A DNA stretch of 61,128 bases. Source: Clostridium sp. 1001271B_151109_B4 (GTDB lineage Bacteria > Bacillota > Clostridia > Clostridiales > Clostridiaceae). This document shows, piece after piece, positions 49,036 through 58,072 of the stretch; position 1 is the stretch's first letter; each line of letters opens with the position of its first letter. The notes beneath the pieces were generated by a model. That model was not told the origin of the DNA, did no database searches, and was given only the letters and a program-made list of their open reading frames with translations. Where the stretch lies: positions 1-61,128 of the forward strand of contig NZ_JADPBQ010000018.1 in assembly GCF_015670405.1 (NCBI RefSeq). Reading direction: 5' to 3'. Made by a program: the position numbers and the translations under genes.

Positions 49036-50379
49036 TTACATAAGATATTGAATTAATAATGTTGCTAAACCTAAGAAGAAGAAAAATCCTAAAACATCAG
49101 TAAATGTTGTAACAAATATTGATGATGCTAATGCTGGATCTACTTTAAACTTCTTTAAAACAACTGGTACTAAATATCCAGTAATAGTTGCTACTATCAT
49201 ATTTAAAAGCATTGCTACCGATATAATTATTCCAAACATGAAGTTTCCTTCCCACATATATCCTAATACTCCAATTATGAATCCAATAACTACTCCAGTT
49301 ACTACACCTACTCCAACTTCTTTAAAGAATACCTTTTTCATATTCTTAAAGTTAAGCTCTCCTAAAGCTAATCCTCTAACTATAATAGTAAGTGTTTGTG
49401 TTCCTGCATTTCCACCCATTCCTGTAACTATTGGCATAAATGTAGCTAAAGATACAACTGCTTGAATTGTTCCTTCAAACATTCCAACTACTGCTGCAGC
49501 TAATATTGCAGTAAATAAATTTACAATTAGCCAAGGCAATCTGCTCTTTACTGAATCTTTTAATGATCCATCAACTTTTTCGCCTTCATCAACACCACCT
49601 AGACGATGAATATCTTCTGTAGTTTCATCTCTTAAAATTTGCATAACATCATCGAATGTTACTACCCCAAGCAATCTGTTTGAATTATCAACTACAGGCA
49701 TAGTTAAATAACCATACTTTTCAAATCTATGCCCTACTTCTTCCTGATCCGTATTATAAAGGATCCCTTCTATCTTTGTATGAATAACATCAGATATTCT
49801 GGTATTAAAGTTATTTGTAACTAATTCCCTTAATGATATTACACCTTTAAGCTTATCAAAATTATCTACTACATATAAATCATAAATATTTTCGTTTTCT
49901 TCACCATATTTTTGTAAATATTTTAATGTTTCTTCCACTGTCATATTTTCTTTAAGTGCTACAAATTCTGTTGCCATAATACCTGCTGCAGTATCTGGAT
50001 CATAACTTAATAATTGACGTACCTTTCTTGCATCCTCATCTGTCATCTTTTCTAAAATTTTATTAGCCTTTTCTTCATCTAACATACCTAGTAAATCTGT
50101 TAATTCATCAGATGACATTTCCTCTACAATATTTTTTTGTTTATTTTCTGAAAACTCCATTAAAATAGAATATTTTTCTTCATTATCAGCTTCATCAATT
50201 ATATCTGCAATTAATCCTTCTGGTAATCTATATAAAATATCTTCTTTATCCTTTGGATAATCACGTAAAATATCTAAAATATCTACTGGGTGTATACTTT
50301 CCACATATTTAATAATGCTTGATTGTGGAGCATGTAATAAAAATCTTCTTAGTTCATCTTTATTCATATTTAATTTCAT
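49036..50379 (-). CDS. mgtE: MgtE-type magnesium transporter
   Basis: A Mg2+-gated channel in the membrane. The 447 residues comprise an N-domain of helical hairpins (1-125, LPEGLIADIIDEADNEEK), two CBS domains (about 130-255), a plug helix, and five membrane helices from about 280. The pore segment PIVTGMGGNAGTQTLTIIVRGLALGE lies near 315-340, and Asp in FTDVLGFF near 432 is the Mg2+-site residue. RBS AGGAGG precedes ATG 50379. Its transcript starts with an M-box riboswitch and a short leader ORF. Confidence 0.96.
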   Translation of the reverse strand: MKLNMNKDELRRFLLHAPQSSIIKYVESIHPVDILDILRDYPKDKEDILYRLPEGLIADIIDEADNEEKYSILMEFSENKQKNIVEEMSSDELTDLLGMLDEEKANKILEKMTDEDARKVRQLLSYDPDTAAGIMATEFVALKENMTVEETLKYLQKYGEENENIYDLYVVDNFDKLKGVISLRELVTNNFNTRISDVIHTKIEGILYNTDQEEVGHRFEKYGYLTMPVVDNSNRLLGVVTFDDVMQILRDETTEDIHRLGGVDEGEKVDGSLKDSVKSRLPWLIVNLFTAILAAAVVGMFEGTIQAVVSLATFMPIVTGMGGNAGTQTLTIIVRGLALGELNFKNMKKVFFKEVGVGVVTGVVIGFIIGVLGYMWEGNFMFGIIISVAMLLNMIVATITGYLVPVVLKKFKVDPALASSIFVTTFTDVLGFFFFLGLATLLIQYLM

Positions 50380-50464
50380 AGCATTTCCTCCTAGTTTTTA
50401 TACATAGGAAAAAAGCCATCTTTACTTATAATTTTAATGATATATATCCAATTTAGTTTATTAG

Positions 50465-50572
50465 CTACATATCATTAAAACCATATAAAATTGTGGTATA
50501 AATGACTACATTCCAATGTATTATATATTTAGTTTTTTCAATAATTAAATTTTCACTCAGATAAGGGTCCAT
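50465..50572 (-). CDS. 35-codon leader ORF between the M-box and mgtE
   Basis: Directly after the M-box terminator, AGGAGGTGG stands six bases before an ATG opening a frame of 35 codons (MDPYLSENLIIEKTKYIIHW, then NVVIYTTILYGFNDM). The ribosome site is as good as that of mgtE. The last codons fall in the arm of an inverted repeat (TTTTAATGATAT with ATATCATTAAAA), so translation of the leader could control folding before mgtE. The product is hydrophobic near its end. It may be a regulatory leader peptide or a real small membrane protein. Confidence 0.5.
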   Translation of the reverse strand: MDPYLSENLIIEKTKYIIHWNVVIYTTILYGFNDM

Positions 50573-50605
50573 TTAATACCACCTCCTAAAAAAAACAAAT
50601 AAAAA

Positions 50606-50803
50606 AGACTTTTTGTCCCTACAACAAAAAGCCTGTTACTCACTTACTTCTCTATTTGTAGAGCTTTAGCACTATAAAGCGTAGACATATTTTTCAGTCA
50701 GCTACATTAAAAATCACCTTAGCGATGATTTCTGTTGACCCATTGGAATCTCTAGATTTTTCTGGGCAGCAGCATTTTTCTTTATAGGAGCCTCACCTAA
50801 CAA
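50606..50803 (-). promoter_or_regulatory. M-box (ykoK) magnesium riboswitch with terminator
   Basis: On the minus strand the aptamer (about 50640-50803) has the class phrases in order: GTTAGGTGAGGCTCCTATA, ATGCTGCTGCCC, CCAATGGGTCAACAGAAATC, AAGGTGATTTTTAATGTAGC and AGTGCTAAAGCTCTAC. Next, GGCTTTTTGT pairs with ACAAAAAGTC (50607-50632) and T6 follows, a terminator. Mg2+ binding should favour termination, lowering mgtE when Mg2+ is ample. Confidence 0.95.
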
Positions 50804-50901
50804 TCCTTATTAACTTTCATTATACTTATATAGTATTCCCCAAATTTTAATTTGTCAATTTTAAAACCATTTATTAAAAATTTAATAAAATACTAATTGT
50901 T

Positions 50902-51471
50902 TTATATAAATTCAATTATTCCTTTTCCTAATTTACCAATCCTAGCTAAAGAGTATACATCATATCCTTTTTCATCTAAAATTGCTCTTCCAGGTTGGAA
51001 TGATTTTTCTATTACAATACCAATTCCTCCAACTTTAGCACCAGCTTCTTCTACTAATCTTGCCGCTCCTAAAGCTGCTTCCCCATTTGCTAGGAAATCA
51101 TCTATTATTAATACATTATCATCTTTTGAAATATAATTCTTTGATAAAGTTAATTCATAATCTGTTCCTTTTGTAAATGAATGTACAGTTGTTTGATATA
51201 CTTCACCATTTAATATTTTAGAACTTTGCTTCTTTAATGTAACCATTGGAAGTTCCATTTGCATAGCTGTCATTACAGTCGGTGCAATCCCTGAACTTTC
51301 AATAGTAAATATCTTTGTAATTCCATGATTCTTATAATATTCTTTAAAGCATGTCCCTATTTCATACATTAATCTTGCATCAACACCATGATTTAAAAAC
51401 GAATCGACCTTTAATACTGTTTCACTTAATGCTCTTCCGTCTTGTAATATACGTTCTTTTAAAATTTCCAT
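50902..51471 (-). CDS. xpt: Xanthine phosphoribosyltransferase
   Basis: Salvages xanthine (and guanine) to nucleotides with PRPP. The 189 residues start with [12 protein letters not shown] and carry [16 protein letters not shown] near 55, [15 protein letters not shown] near 80 and the PRPP-binding [16 protein letters not shown] near 122. Length and order match B. subtilis Xpt. RBS GAGGGAATG precedes ATG 51471. It is monocistronic, controlled by the guanine riboswitch at 51499-51641; no pbuX permease follows. Confidence 0.95.
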   Translation of the reverse strand: MEILKERILQDGRALSETVLKVDSFLNHGVDARLMYEIGTCFKEYYKNHGITKIFTIESSGIAPTVMTAMQMELPMVTLKKQSSKILNGEVYQTTVHSFTKGTDYELTLSKNYISKDDNVLIIDDFLANGEAALGAARLVEEAGAKVGGIGIVIEKSFQPGRAILDEKGYDVYSLARIGKLGKGIIEFI

Positions 51472-51498
51472 TTCATTCCCTCTCTTAAACTTAATAAA

Positions 51499-51641
51499 AA
51501 AATAACACTTCTAAATATTTAGAAGTGTTGTGCATTCTCTATACATATAATTCAAATATAATAACAACACCCCGTAGTCTACTGTTTTACGGTCAGTAGG
51601 TAGAAACTTTCGGACCAAATTACCGATTTTATACGAGTATC
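51499..51641 (-). promoter_or_regulatory. Guanine riboswitch with terminator, xpt leader
   Basis: Minus-strand aptamer (about 51566-51641): ATACTCGTATAAAATCGG, TTGGTCCGAAAGTTTCTACC, then GTAGACTACGGGGTG. The base before TACGGG is C, the guanine/hypoxanthine type. Downstream AACACTTCTAAAT pairs with ATTTAGAAGTGTT (51499-51520 region) and T7 follows. A TATAAT near 51661 with TTTACA 16 bases before it is the likely promoter. Guanine should terminate transcription. Confidence 0.92.
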
Positions 51642-51836
51642 TTAATAAATTCACTTATTCGTATTATACCACGAACATTAATTTTGTAAATATGTTTTTA
51701 ATTTGTATTTACCCATGTTTTTAAAAGAAACAGTCCATTATATATATCTATGTAGGAATAATTTCACTAATAGAAGTAAGTTTTTAGTTTTTAATAAAGT
51801 TTAATTTATAAATTAAAAGTATATGATCTTATTTAA

Positions 51837-51893
51837 AAGACCTTATCAAATTATTTATGCATTTACTAATTGCATTTTAATTTGATAAGGCCT
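51837..51893 (-). terminator. Terminator of the L,D-transpeptidase gene
   Basis: AAGACCTTATCAAATT pairs with AATTTGATAAGGCCT around a loop of about 26 bases (one mismatch), and TTTTAAATAAG follows on minus. It lies 8 bases past the stop. Nothing else is seen between 51662 and 51836. Confidence 0.75.
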
Positions 51894-51900
51894 ATTTATT

Positions 51901-54318
51901 TTAATATCTACAAATAATTGTTGTATAATCTTCTATATTTTCATAAATAGCCTTAGCTACGCTATATGGCATATTTACACATCCATGAGAACCATTAGTC
52001 TGATATATTGATCCTCCGAAACTACTTCTCCAACTTGCATCATGAAGTCCTATCCCTCCATTAAATGGCATCCAAAAACTTACTGGTGAGGCATATCCAT
52101 CTCCTCTTAGTACATAATCTTTAGCTTTCCAATCTAATTTATATACACCAGCAGGTGTTGAATGACCTTGACTAACATTACCAGTTACTACATTTCCTTG
52201 AGTAATAACTTCACCATTTTTATAATATATTACCGTTTGATTTGTTAAATCTACTTCAACAAATGTATTAAGAACATATTCATCAGTTGCTGTTGGTGTT
52301 TTAAATGTTAACTCCTTTGTATCTGTACCTCCACCTTCTATAGCAGAAGTAATGTCAGCTATAGCTGTATCTCTATCTAAATAATAAATTCCTGGTGTCG
52401 TACTTATTTTTATTGTTTCTCCTGACCATCTAGTAAATGTTCTTGTATTACCTATATTGTCATACTTGTCCCCTAATTGATTTACATATTCTCTAATACT
52501 ATCTTCATTTAAAGATACATTAAAATCATCATCAATTGTAATCCATTGATTAATCATACTTCCATCAATAACTTCTGAGCTTTCATTAATATTAAGGGTT
52601 ACTTTAGCATTTACATACTTATCAGCAGTTTTTTTCGCTTTAGTAACAGCTTTCGATTTAGAAGTATACGTTGGATTTTCATAACAACCTTCATCATCTA
52701 AATTTAATATAGAATTTATACTGTGAATATTATTCAATATCTTTGAATTTAACTCATCAACTTTAACTTTATCACCAATATCTTCTTTTACTATTTCATA
52801 CTCTCCATTTACGTAATTAAGAGTAGCATTAACAGGATTCGTTACATTATTTTCATTAAGAGCTTCTAAATTTCCAATAGCTTGATTTAACAAACTTTCA
52901 TCATAAGAAACTCCTTCAGACACATTATAATCCTTATGTTGGAATATTGATGCTATCCATAAAAAAGGATTTTGTTCATCTAAAATATTATTAATAGCTT
53001 CAGTAAAATCATATTTCAAATTAATAGCTTCTCCACTTATTGTTTCTGTTTTATCATTTCTTTCTTCTAAAGTAAGTACATATTCATTTGCCTTATTTGC
53101 CATTAATTCTTGAGCTGATTTATTACTTTTTCCTGAAATACTTACGCTATTAATTGATGTTCTAAAGAAGAAATGACTGTTAAAATATAATGCCATTAAT
53201 AAGTAAACTCCTAAGATACAGGCTAAAACACTTGCAGCAATAATTAATCCCTTATCGCTATTCTTTTTAACTTTACTTTTTGGTGTTTTTATTTCTTTAT
53301 CTAATTCAACCGTTGCCATTTGGGTATTACTTTCTATCTCTTTATTTTGTATATCTTTATTAAAATCATTATTTTCTTTTAATATTTTCTCTAGTTCATT
53401 TATATATTTTTCATAGTCATTAATATTCATCTTAATTGCAAATGCTGCAATACTTTCTTTTGCCTTAATTATTTCTTCATTTTTATCTTTACTCAATGTT
53501 CCATAATATTCATCTAATAGCTTACTCTTATATTCATGGATGTTATTATACCCTAAAAATTTTCCTAAATCTTCTATTTGATTTTCCTCATCACCATATT
53601 TGTATAGCAATGCCTTATATATATTTTCATTATATGGGTTAAGTTTTATTATTTCTTCTATAGTTTTAGTTTCTTCATCTTTAGGAATCTCATCTTTTAG
53701 TAAAGCTTTGATTAACTCATTGGATTTTTTTATATCTTCTGTTTTACTATACTTATCTACAGAATCAACGTTATTATCATTTAAAAAATCAATAATTGCA
53801 AAATTAATATTAAATATACTTTCCATCATTGAGTTTACAAGCTTGTCTAATATTTCTTTTGAAATGTTAGACTTATTATTTTTATCATTAATTTCTATGT
53901 CCTTTTCTTTTATTTCAAAGGGGCTTTTTATTAGATCTGAATTAATATTTAATCTAGATAATATCACACTCTTATTACTGTCTTCATTATATTCATTTTT
54001 AATTTTATCTAAAGTATCTTCCCACGTACAGTATTTATCGAAATAATACTCCTTAAAAAAGGTATCATTATCTATATCACTTATTTCAAACTCTTTTATA
54101 ATATCTACTGCTATTTTTATATAATTATTTAAATAATTATATCCAAAATTTTCTCCATCTTTTTTTAATTGTTCAACATCATTAAATCTATTTATACATT
54201 CACTTTTAAATGTATCAACTGATTTAAATGCTTCTTGAAGAAACCTTCCCCTTATCTCATTTAATTTAACAAATTTACTTGAAAAATTGATATCCCCATT
54301 TAACACCTTAAAGTTCAT
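51901..54318 (-). CDS. L,D-transpeptidase (YkuD) with large N-terminal cytoplasmic region
   Basis: 805 residues. The C-terminal 120 form a YkuD domain: GHSTPAGVYKLDWK, IGLHDASW and the active-site GSHGCVNMP with catalytic Cys near 780. It crosslinks peptidoglycan (3-3 bonds) or attaches peptides outside the cell. Before it are two repeats like the PG_binding_4 domain (about 400-660) and one membrane helix (GLIIAASVLACILGVYLLMAL, about 358). Unlike typical clostridial relatives of about 450-500 residues, some 350 residues lie before the helix, with LNPYNENIYKALLYKYGDE near 225 and much coiled coil. The ATG at 54318 follows GGGAGGT; an ATG four codons earlier has no site. Confidence 0.88.
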   Translation of the reverse strand: MNFKVLNGDINFSSKFVKLNEIRGRFLQEAFKSVDTFKSECINRFNDVEQLKKDGENFGYNYLNNYIKIAVDIIKEFEISDIDNDTFFKEYYFDKYCTWEDTLDKIKNEYNEDSNKSVILSRLNINSDLIKSPFEIKEKDIEINDKNNKSNISKEILDKLVNSMMESIFNINFAIIDFLNDNNVDSVDKYSKTEDIKKSNELIKALLKDEIPKDEETKTIEEIIKLNPYNENIYKALLYKYGDEENQIEDLGKFLGYNNIHEYKSKLLDEYYGTLSKDKNEEIIKAKESIAAFAIKMNINDYEKYINELEKILKENNDFNKDIQNKEIESNTQMATVELDKEIKTPKSKVKKNSDKGLIIAASVLACILGVYLLMALYFNSHFFFRTSINSVSISGKSNKSAQELMANKANEYVLTLEERNDKTETISGEAINLKYDFTEAINNILDEQNPFLWIASIFQHKDYNVSEGVSYDESLLNQAIGNLEALNENNVTNPVNATLNYVNGEYEIVKEDIGDKVKVDELNSKILNNIHSINSILNLDDEGCYENPTYTSKSKAVTKAKKTADKYVNAKVTLNINESSEVIDGSMINQWITIDDDFNVSLNEDSIREYVNQLGDKYDNIGNTRTFTRWSGETIKISTTPGIYYLDRDTAIADITSAIEGGGTDTKELTFKTPTATDEYVLNTFVEVDLTNQTVIYYKNGEVITQGNVVTGNVSQGHSTPAGVYKLDWKAKDYVLRGDGYASPVSFWMPFNGGIGLHDASWRSSFGGSIYQTNGSHGCVNMPYSVAKAIYENIEDYTTIICRY

Positions 54319-54473
54319 ACTACCTCCCATACTTTTAGCATCAAATTCATTAATGCATTATCCCCATTTTTTTCATCTTTCATAATAATATTATCTATTT
54401 GTTAATTTATTACAATTTTAACACATTTATTGACTAATTGGTATCAATATTTTCTATCTAAACTTATTTAATT

Positions 54474-54974
54474 CTAAAAAAACAAATGACTAAAAGCATA
54501 CCCTACATAAATAAATGCAAAATTCCATATCGTAATTCCTATTGCTGAATATAATGAAAACTTTAAAAAATTAACTTTAAATGTCCCTACAACTATAGAT
54601 ATCAATGTTCTAGCCACGGGAATTAATCTAGATAAAAAAATACCTAAATCTCCATACCTTTCTATACATTTAAATGTTTTATCAATAGGCTTTTTTGTTT
54701 TAGGAAATTTATTTTCAATCCTATCTATAATTGGATTACCACAATAATATCCTATTGCATATAAACACCAACTTCCAAGTAGCGCTGCTATCACCGATGT
54801 AATAAGTGTAATTTGAAAATTTAATCCACTTGATTTTATAAGTATTCCAGCCGCCGGCATTATAATCCCTGCTGGTAGTCCTGGTAAATTTAAATATTCT
54901 AAAAATACTATTCCTGCCAAAAACAAGTAACCATATCTATCCATATATGATAATATATCATTAATATCAATCAT
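54474..54974 (-). CDS. DedA-family membrane protein
   Basis: 166 residues with four to five hydrophobic segments. They include the DedA hallmarks FLEYLNLPGLPAGIIMPAAG near 23, GSWCLYAIGYYCGNPIIDR near 66 and the Arg/Pro phrase FLSRLIPVARTLISIVVG near 115. DedA proteins are undecaprenyl-phosphate or phospholipid flippases and affect membrane potential. It is a little shorter than the usual 200 residues. It is monocistronic, next to the L,D-transpeptidase gene. Lipid-carrier recycling for wall synthesis would fit, but this is inference. Confidence 0.88.
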   Translation of the reverse strand: MIDINDILSYMDRYGYLFLAGIVFLEYLNLPGLPAGIIMPAAGILIKSSGLNFQITLITSVIAALLGSWCLYAIGYYCGNPIIDRIENKFPKTKKPIDKTFKCIERYGDLGIFLSRLIPVARTLISIVVGTFKVNFLKFSLYSAIGITIWNFAFIYVGYAFSHLFF

Positions 54975-55136
54975 TTTTTCCTATCCCTTCTATATAATTA
55001 TACAGAACAAGAAACTTTAGTAAAGTTTACTAAAAATATTTCAATTTATATTCCACCAAAAATCCCTTTGAATTTTATTTTTCCCATTAAATTCATACTA
55101 TATTCATTTATAGAATAATTACTTTAAAATAAAATA

Positions 55137-55180
55137 ATTCTCCATAGAATAAAAACTTTACTTTTTATTCTACAGAGAAT
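55137..55180. terminator. Terminator hairpin after the CLC gene
   Basis: ATTCTCCATAGAATAAAAA pairs with TTTTTATTCTACAGAGAAT (one mismatch region) around about six bases, followed by TATTTTATTTT on minus. It lies 67 bases past the CLC stop. Confidence 0.75.
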
Positions 55181-55246
55181 CTATAATTTAAATCTCTTTA
55201 TGCAAGTACAATATTATTTATATTAACACAAATATCATTTGTAATT

Positions 55247-56431
55247 TTACTCATTCCATAACTGAGAAGTATAAATTCCCTTATGACCAGAAATAAAAAA
55301 TGATATTATACATACCAACATTGCAAATATAATATTATTTGTCCTAAAAAGCTCTAAATACATCATAAAACAAGCTATAGGTGCATTAGTTGCTCCTGAA
55401 AATACTCCAACAAGCCCTAAAGCTGCACAAAATGCAAATGGTAAACCAACTATATGCGACAAGGTTGCTCCAAGAGTAGCTCCTATAACAAATAATGGGG
55501 TAACTTCCCCACCTTGATATCCTGCACCCAAACATAATGTTGTCAATATAAGCTTAATAATAAATGCTAGACTAGGTGCTTTTCCATAAAAGGCATCATT
55601 CAATAACCCTAAGCTTAAATTGTTATATAAATTATTTCTTAAAAGCAACGTAGCTATTACCATTAAAGTACCACCAACAAATATTTTAAAATATTGATTT
55701 TTACAATACTTTATTAATTTTTCCTTAAACCAATGTGTCATATAAACAAATAATCTGCTAATTAATCCAAAACAAATTGCTAATGCAATAACCTTTAAAA
55801 CATTAATTATATTAACTGCTTCTGATGCCGCTATTTTATAGTGACTATGTTTAACACCTAAATATTTTACAACAGAATTTCCTACCAATGCTGAAACTAT
55901 AGCTGGTAGCATTGAATTATAACTTATACGCCCTATATTAGCAATTTCTAAGGCAAATATAGTTCCTGTAAGTGGAGTTCCAAAAACAGATGAAAAACCA
56001 GCTGCTACACCACTTATTAATAATATCTTCTTTTCTTCTTCTGAACTTTTTAACGCTTTGGCTAATGAATTTCCTATAGTTCCACCTATTTGAACTCCTG
56101 TTCCTTCTCTTCCTACTGATCCACCAAAAAGGTGAGTTAATATAGTACCTAAGAAAACTAATGGCGCCATAATGAATTGAATTTTTTCTTTACTTCCATT
56201 TATATTTTCAATTATTATATTATTTCCCTTTTGTGAATTACCACCATACTTGCTATAAAGGTAAGTCATAAACATTCCTGAAAAGGGAAGTACAAATATT
56301 AATGATTTATAGGCTAAATTTAAATCTATAGCTTTTTCTAATAGCATCAAAAATACCCCAATACATAGCCCTGAAACCCCACCAATTACTACTGAAACTA
56401 ATGCTAATTTTAATATGCTTAACTTGCTCAT
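55247..56431 (-). CDS. CLC-family channel/antiporter, fluoride (CLC-F) type
   Basis: 394 residues with about 12 hydrophobic helices. The selectivity segment reads GGSVGREGTGVQIGG near 105, with GREGT where chloride CLCs have GREGP. The later site reads LGAGYQGGEVTPLFVIG near 300, typical of the fluoride-exporting CLC-F clade (from memory of that clade). It probably expels F- in exchange for H+. ATG 56431 lies eight bases after GGAG; an in-frame GTG three codons before overlaps that site. It is divergent from the antiporter gene that carries the fluoride riboswitch, which supports the fluoride role. Confidence 0.85.
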   Translation of the reverse strand: MSKLSILKLALVSVVIGGVSGLCIGVFLMLLEKAIDLNLAYKSLIFVLPFSGMFMTYLYSKYGGNSQKGNNIIIENINGSKEKIQFIMAPLVFLGTILTHLFGGSVGREGTGVQIGGTIGNSLAKALKSSEEEKKILLISGVAAGFSSVFGTPLTGTIFALEIANIGRISYNSMLPAIVSALVGNSVVKYLGVKHSHYKIAASEAVNIINVLKVIALAICFGLISRLFVYMTHWFKEKLIKYCKNQYFKIFVGGTLMVIATLLLRNNLYNNLSLGLLNDAFYGKAPSLAFIIKLILTTLCLGAGYQGGEVTPLFVIGATLGATLSHIVGLPFAFCAALGLVGVFSGATNAPIACFMMYLELFRTNNIIFAMLVCIISFFISGHKGIYTSQLWNE

Positions 56432-56585
56432 ACTATTCACTCCATTTATATCTTATACTTATTAAAATTCCCTAAGTATAGAAATATATTTATTTGCTTA
56501 TAGTGCTATTCATATTATAATAATGCTAAACATTAAAGCTTTCACATATTGCGCCTCATGTCCAACTCTGATATAATCAAAAATT

Positions 56586-56683
56586 GTAGGGAATGAAGTT
56601 CTCCCTTGATAATTATCAAAACCGCTTATTATAGCTAATGACTTCTACAACTTTTTTTGTTGTAGAAATCATTAGCTTTTTTT
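56586..56683 (+). promoter_or_regulatory. Fluoride (crcB) riboswitch with terminator
   Basis: The aptamer (56586-56650) has AGGGAATGAAGTTCTCCC, then AAAACCGC and AGCTAATGACTTCTAC, matching the fluoride-class pseudoknot pattern (ATG..GTTC.CC, AACCGC, GC.GATGACT.CTAC). An overlapping perfect hairpin GCTAATGA-TTCTACAAC with its near complement (56634-56676) is followed by T7, an intrinsic terminator. Fluoride should keep the terminator open and turn on the downstream antiporter. TATAAT at about 56571, 17 bases after TTGCGC, is the likely promoter. Confidence 0.92.
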
Positions 56684-56763
56684 AATTTTTAACTTTATTT
56701 TTTCTATTTTATAATTATAAAGTTTTAATATTAAAATTTAATTTCATTTTTGGAGGATTATTT

Positions 56764-57996
56764 ATGTTAATTAATGTTTTAGTAATTATAATTAGCTTAA
56801 TACTTATTGGCGTATTAGCTAATTACAGTGGAAAACTGGTAGAATTTATAAAACTACCGTCACTTATAGGCATGATTCTATTTGGAATGTTTATAGGTCC
56901 ATCCTTTTTTAATTTGGTTCCAAAATCAACATTAAATATCTCGCCATATATTAAGGACCTTGCCTTAATAACTGTATTATTTATAGGTGGCCTTGGAATA
57001 AACTTAAATCAAATGAAGCAAATTGGTCGACCTGCTATTTTATTAAGTATAATACCTGCAACCTTAGAAGGACTTACAATTGCAGTTTTATCTATGATAT
57101 TTTTAAAATTTACCTTTGTACAAGGCGCAATTTTAGGTTTTATAATTGCTGCTGTAAGTCCAGCTGTTTTAGTTCCATCAATGGTTGATTTAATTAAAAG
57201 AAAAATAGGGCAAGATAAAGCAATTCCTCAAATGCTTCTAGTTGGTGCTTCTGCAGATGATACTATTGCAATAACTTTATTTACAACCTTTTTAGGAATA
57301 TATATGTCTTCTGTTAACGGTAAATCTATTTCTGTTATAGGTGAACTTATAACAATTCCTCTTACCATTGTTGTAAGTATTTTAACTGGTTTGCTACTTG
57401 CTATTTTAACGAAGAAATTACTAAAATCAATTAGTCATAATAATTTAAGAGTTATTTTAGCCATTATAGTTTGCTTAATAATTAGATTAGTAGAAAACAC
57501 CTTCCACTTAAAAATATTTAATTCTTTATTAACTATAATGCTTTATGGTTTCTTTTTAAGGGCATTTTTAGATGAATTAGCTCTTAAAATTCAAGATGGA
57601 ATAAATATTGTATGGAAGTATGGAAAAATATATTTATTTACCTTTGTTGGTATGGCAATTAACCCCTCTCTAGTTGGTAAATATTTATTGATTGGAATAG
57701 TAATGCTTACTATCTCTTTAACTGTTAGATCTATAGGTGTTGCTATTTCATTAATTGGTACTAATTTATCTTTTAAAGAAAGAGTATTTTGTATTATAGC
57801 TTATTTACCTAAAGCAACTGTTCAATCTGCAAAAGCCGGAATACCTCTTCAAATGGGTATTGTCGGTGGTGAAGTTATGCAAGCTATTGCTATCTTAAGT
57901 GTATTAATTACTGCTCCTATTGGTGCTATTGGAATTAATCTTACTTCTCCTAAACTTTTAAAACAAAATGATGAATATGAAGAGTTAGTCGTATAA
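56764..57996 (+). CDS. CPA2-type cation:proton antiporter under fluoride control
   Basis: 410 residues with about 12 membrane helices across the length. The sequence shows KLPSLIGMILFGMFIGPSFF, GGLGINLNQMKQIGRP, SPAVLVPSMVDL and GASADDTIAI (the paired Asp of electrogenic CPA2 exchangers near 167), and ends LTSPKLL. There is no C-terminal TrkA or USP domain. RBS TGGAGG precedes ATG 56764. The fluoride riboswitch makes a role in fluoride tolerance likely, either by expelling ions that follow fluoride entry or by exporting it; the true ion is unproven. Confidence 0.88.
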   Translation: MLINVLVIIISLILIGVLANYSGKLVEFIKLPSLIGMILFGMFIGPSFFNLVPKSTLNISPYIKDLALITVLFIGGLGINLNQMKQIGRPAILLSIIPATLEGLTIAVLSMIFLKFTFVQGAILGFIIAAVSPAVLVPSMVDLIKRKIGQDKAIPQMLLVGASADDTIAITLFTTFLGIYMSSVNGKSISVIGELITIPLTIVVSILTGLLLAILTKKLLKSISHNNLRVILAIIVCLIIRLVENTFHLKIFNSLLTIMLYGFFLRAFLDELALKIQDGINIVWKYGKIYLFTFVGMAINPSLVGKYLLIGIVMLTISLTVRSIGVAISLIGTNLSFKERVFCIIAYLPKATVQSAKAGIPLQMGIVGGEVMQAIAILSVLITAPIGAIGINLTSPKLLKQNDEYEELVV

Positions 57997-58016
57997 TATT
58001 AATTTTCTTATAAAAT

Positions 58017-58063
58017 AAAAGTGACAAATTGAATTTACTATTAAAACTCAATTTGTCACTTTT
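58017..58063. terminator. Bidirectional terminator
   Basis: AAAAGTGACAAATTGA pairs with TCAATTTGTCACTTTT around about 15 bases, with A/T runs on both sides. It lies between the convergent antiporter and manC remnant. Confidence 0.85.
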
Positions 58064-58072
58064 AACCTTTCA

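Noticed and set aside
53600..54046. Plus-strand frame of 148 codons inside the L,D-transpeptidase gene
   Set aside because: Leu/Ser-rich antisense of an acidic coding region, with no ribosome site or family match.
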